From JAFHCF01 sp048497495 (lineage in GTDB: Bacteria > Pseudomonadota > Alphaproteobacteria > Rhizobiales > Ancalomicrobiaceae): a stretch of 14,001 nt of DNA. Location of the stretch: the NCBI GenBank assembly GCA_048497495.1, contig JAFHCF010000090.1, forward strand, positions 1 to 14,001. Reading direction: 5' to 3'. The notes beneath the pieces are model-generated. The model was not told the DNA's origin and did not search any database. It saw only the letters and a list, made by a program, of their open reading frames with translations. The position numbers and the translations under genes are program-made. Positions 12,172-14,001 of this stretch are shown here, piece by piece (position 1 is the stretch's first letter; every line of letters starts with the position of its first letter).

Positions 12172-14001
12172 ATGAGATTGGCGGGCATGTCGCGGGTGCT
12201 GCGCGGGTTGGTCGAATGGACGACCGACCGGGCGCGCCGTTTCATCGGCCAGCGGTCCCTCGGCAACCGGGCCGAGGCCGCCCTGCTCGGGATCGCCCTG
12301 TCGTTCGCCGCGGCGGCGCCCGCTTCGGCGGCCTGTCAGACCAGCCTCGATTTCACCGGCGCCAGCCTGAACGATTCGAGGACCCTCGACGTCTCGACCT
12401 GTTCGGAGCCCATCCGCGCCGGCCTCTACACGACCAACGGCTTCGACAGCCAGACCGACGCGCCGATGACCTTTTCGACCGGCGTCGGCAACCCGTCGTC
12501 GGCGACGGTGACGGCGTCGAACGGCAACCAGTTCCTGGTGACGCCCAGCCCCTCCACGGACGCCGGCCTCACCTTCCCCGGCTATGTCTTCAAATTGACC
12601 CAACTGGGGTCCTCGACGTCCGACACACACACTTTGTATTACGCCTCGGAGAGTTGCCCGGTCAGCCAGAACTGTACATATCTCATAAATACCGGCTTCT
12701 ACTACGCCATCACCGACACGGCCTATACGATCAGCTTCACCAACCTTCCGTCGTCGGCGAGCCCCCCGACCGTCGCCGCCGCCTTCTCGCCGACGACGAT
12801 CTCGGCGCAGGCCACCGCGACGACGACGACGTCGGTGCTGACCCTGACGGTCACCAACCCGAATGCCGCAACCGCGCTCTCGGGTGTCGCCGTCGCGGCC
12901 GCCGCCCTACCGGCCAATCTGAGCGGCGCCTCGGCGGCGACGACCTGTTCGGGCGGCACCGCCACCTATGTTTCGGGATCTCGGACATTGGCGCTGTCCG
13001 GCGCCTCGCTCGCGGCGAGCGCCAGCTGCACCGTGACGCTGAACGTCACCTCGACGGTGGCCAACACCTATTCCTACACCACCGGCGCCGCCACCTCGTC
13101 GACTCCGCCGACGACCGGCACCACCGCGACCTCCAACACCCTGACCGTCGCCGCCGCGCCGACCGCCACCCAGGCGATCGCCTCGACGTCGCTGACGCAG
13201 AACCACGCCGCGACCAGTTTCACGCCGGTCACCGGCGCCGGTGGATCCGGATCGCGGTCGTTCTCCGTGTCGCCGGCGCTGCCGACGGGGCTTTCGATGA
13301 CCTCGGCGACCGGGGCGATCACCGGCACGCCGACGGTGACCCAGACCGCGACGACCCATACCGTGACGGTGACCGACTCGCTCGGCGCCACCGCGACCGC
13401 GACCTTCTCGCTGACCGTCAACGGCGCGCCGAGCGCGACGCAAGCGGTCGCCTCGAAGACGCTCACTCAGAATCTCGCCGCGACCTCGTTCACCCCGGTG
13501 ACCGGCTCCGGTGGCACGACGCCGCTCTCCTGGTCGGTGGCGCCGGCGCTGCCGACCGGCCTCACGATGGCCTCCGCCACCGGTGCGATCACCGGCACGC
13601 CGACGGCGACCCAGTCCGCGACGACCCATACCGTGACGGTGACCGACGCCAACGGCGCCACCGATACCGCGACCTTCTCGCTGACCGTCAACACCGCCGT
13701 TTCCGCCACTCAGGCCATCGCCTCGAAAGTGTTGACGCTGAATGCCGCCGCCACCTCCTTCACCCCGGTGACCGGGTCGGGCGGCACGGGTTCGCTCTCC
13801 TGGTCGGTGGCGCCGGCCCTGCCGACCGGCCTCACGATGGCTGCCGCCTCCGGTGCGATCACCGGCACGCCGACGGTCACGTCGGGCGCGACGACCTACA
13901 CGGTGACCGTCACCGACGCCAACACCGCCACCGATACCGCGACCTTCTCACTGACCGTCAACGCCGCGCCGACCGCCACCCAGGCCGTCGCCTCGACGAT
14001 C
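12172..14001 (+). CDS. Secreted Ig-like repeat surface protein (partial, runs off window)
   Basis: An open frame of 610 codons continues past the window edge without a stop. A long signal peptide (hydrophobic core EAALLGIALSFAAAAPASA at about 35-53) is likely cleaved before A54-C55. A Cys-containing globular region follows (about 54-195), then a DUF11/DUF7933-like domain (about 198-305, AFSPTTISAQAT to TLNVTSTVANTYSYTTG). From residue 329 there are 90-residue putative-Ig (He_PIG type) repeats with the core LPTGLSMTSATGAITGTPT, ending in TATFSLTVN. Composition is Thr/Ala/Ser-rich with few charged residues, as in exported adhesins and matrix proteins. The ATG at 12172 follows GGGGGCATC; an in-frame ATG at 12061 would place the signal peptide 37 residues further in, and an in-frame stop at 12028 limits extension. 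ATG 12187 is also possible. It is divergent from the collar/GNAT cluster. The C-terminal anchor or secretion signal is not visible. Confidence 0.88.
   Translation, partial: MRLAGMSRVLRGLVEWTTDRARRFIGQRSLGNRAEAALLGIALSFAAAAPASAACQTSLDFTGASLNDSRTLDVSTCSEPIRAGLYTTNGFDSQTDAPMTFSTGVGNPSSATVTASNGNQFLVTPSPSTDAGLTFPGYVFKLTQLGSSTSDTHTLYYASESCPVSQNCTYLINTGFYYAITDTAYTISFTNLPSSASPPTVAAAFSPTTISAQATATTTTSVLTLTVTNPNAATALSGVAVAAAALPANLSGASAATTCSGGTATYVSGSRTLALSGASLAASASCTVTLNVTSTVANTYSYTTGAATSSTPPTTGTTATSNTLTVAAAPTATQAIASTSLTQNHAATSFTPVTGAGGSGSRSFSVSPALPTGLSMTSATGAITGTPTVTQTATTHTVTVTDSLGATATATFSLTVNGAPSATQAVASKTLTQNLAATSFTPVTGSGGTTPLSWSVAPALPTGLTMASATGAITGTPTATQSATTHTVTVTDANGATDTATFSLTVNTAVSATQAIASKVLTLNAAATSFTPVTGSGGTGSLSWSVAPALPTGLTMAAASGAITGTPTVTSGATTYTVTVTDANTATDTATFSLTVNAAPTATQAVASTI
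13156..14001 (+). repeat. 270-bp tandem repeats encoding Ig-like domains
   Basis: Units begin at 13156, 13426 and 13696, each exactly 270 bases (90 codons), and a fourth starts at 13966 and leaves the window. Each opens with an Ala-x-x-Ala-Thr-Gln-Ala-(Ile/Val)-Ala-Ser pattern and ends in FSLTVN. The second and third are especially similar at DNA level (shared TCCTGGTCGGTGGCGCCGG). Such arrays expand and contract by recombination and are prone to short-read misassembly. Confidence 0.9.

Noticed and set aside
12907..13709. Minus-strand open frames over the Ig-like repeats
   Set aside because: They are antisense shadows of a tandem repeat with restricted codon use; the plus frame carries the signal peptide and the Ig-like motif.
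13156..14001. CRISPR array suggested by regular repeats
   Set aside because: The 270-base units are coding, in frame and continuous with no spacers.

Overview
The window is GC-rich (about 70% G+C by eye) and looks like chromosomal DNA of an alphaproteobacterium, most likely Hyphomicrobiales. This rests on base composition, a TadE/TadG-type pilus protein, a BarA-like hybrid kinase and the style of the tRNA genes. The genus cannot be read from the window.

Region 1 (1-5560) holds signalling and surface-attachment genes. A stand-alone EAL phosphodiesterase converges on a TadG-like envelope protein. The TadG-like start codon overlaps the stop codon of an orphan receiver-only response regulator (ATGA overlap). 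Divergent from that pair is a 900-residue membrane hybrid histidine kinase with HisKA, HATPase, a degenerate receiver, an intact receiver and an Hpt domain. The layout suggests a phosphorelay from the kinase's Hpt domain to the small receiver, co-produced with a pilus-type protein. A glycine-anticodon tRNA-like sequence, one base short of canonical, starts immediately after the kinase stop codon.

Region 2 (5561-8206) starts with about 500 bases without a convincing gene. These contain a perfect hairpin and related CATATG/CATGTG dyads just upstream of a DUF134/UPF0251 helix-turn-helix gene. Next come a small NifX/NifB-like cofactor-binding protein with a Cys/His/Asp-rich tail, a convergent SpoU-family RNA methyltransferase, and a normal tRNA-Glu(TTC) with a recognisable promoter.

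Region 3 (8207 to about 9185) is a sharp low-GC segment starting right after tRNA-Glu. It carries one unrecognised protein gene with an RN-x5-H motif. It looks horizontally acquired, although no integrase or flanking repeat is visible.

Region 4 (9198-14001) contains a minus-strand cluster of three paralogous Phage Tail Collar (Mdp/COG4675-type) proteins followed by a GNAT acetyltransferase. Divergent across a 581-bp leader region is a secreted repeat protein, open at the window edge, with a signal peptide, a DUF11/DUF7933-like region and 90-residue putative-Ig repeats. No other phage genes are present, so this looks like a chromosomal surface or secreted system, not a prophage. It is the best candidate here for an undescribed system.
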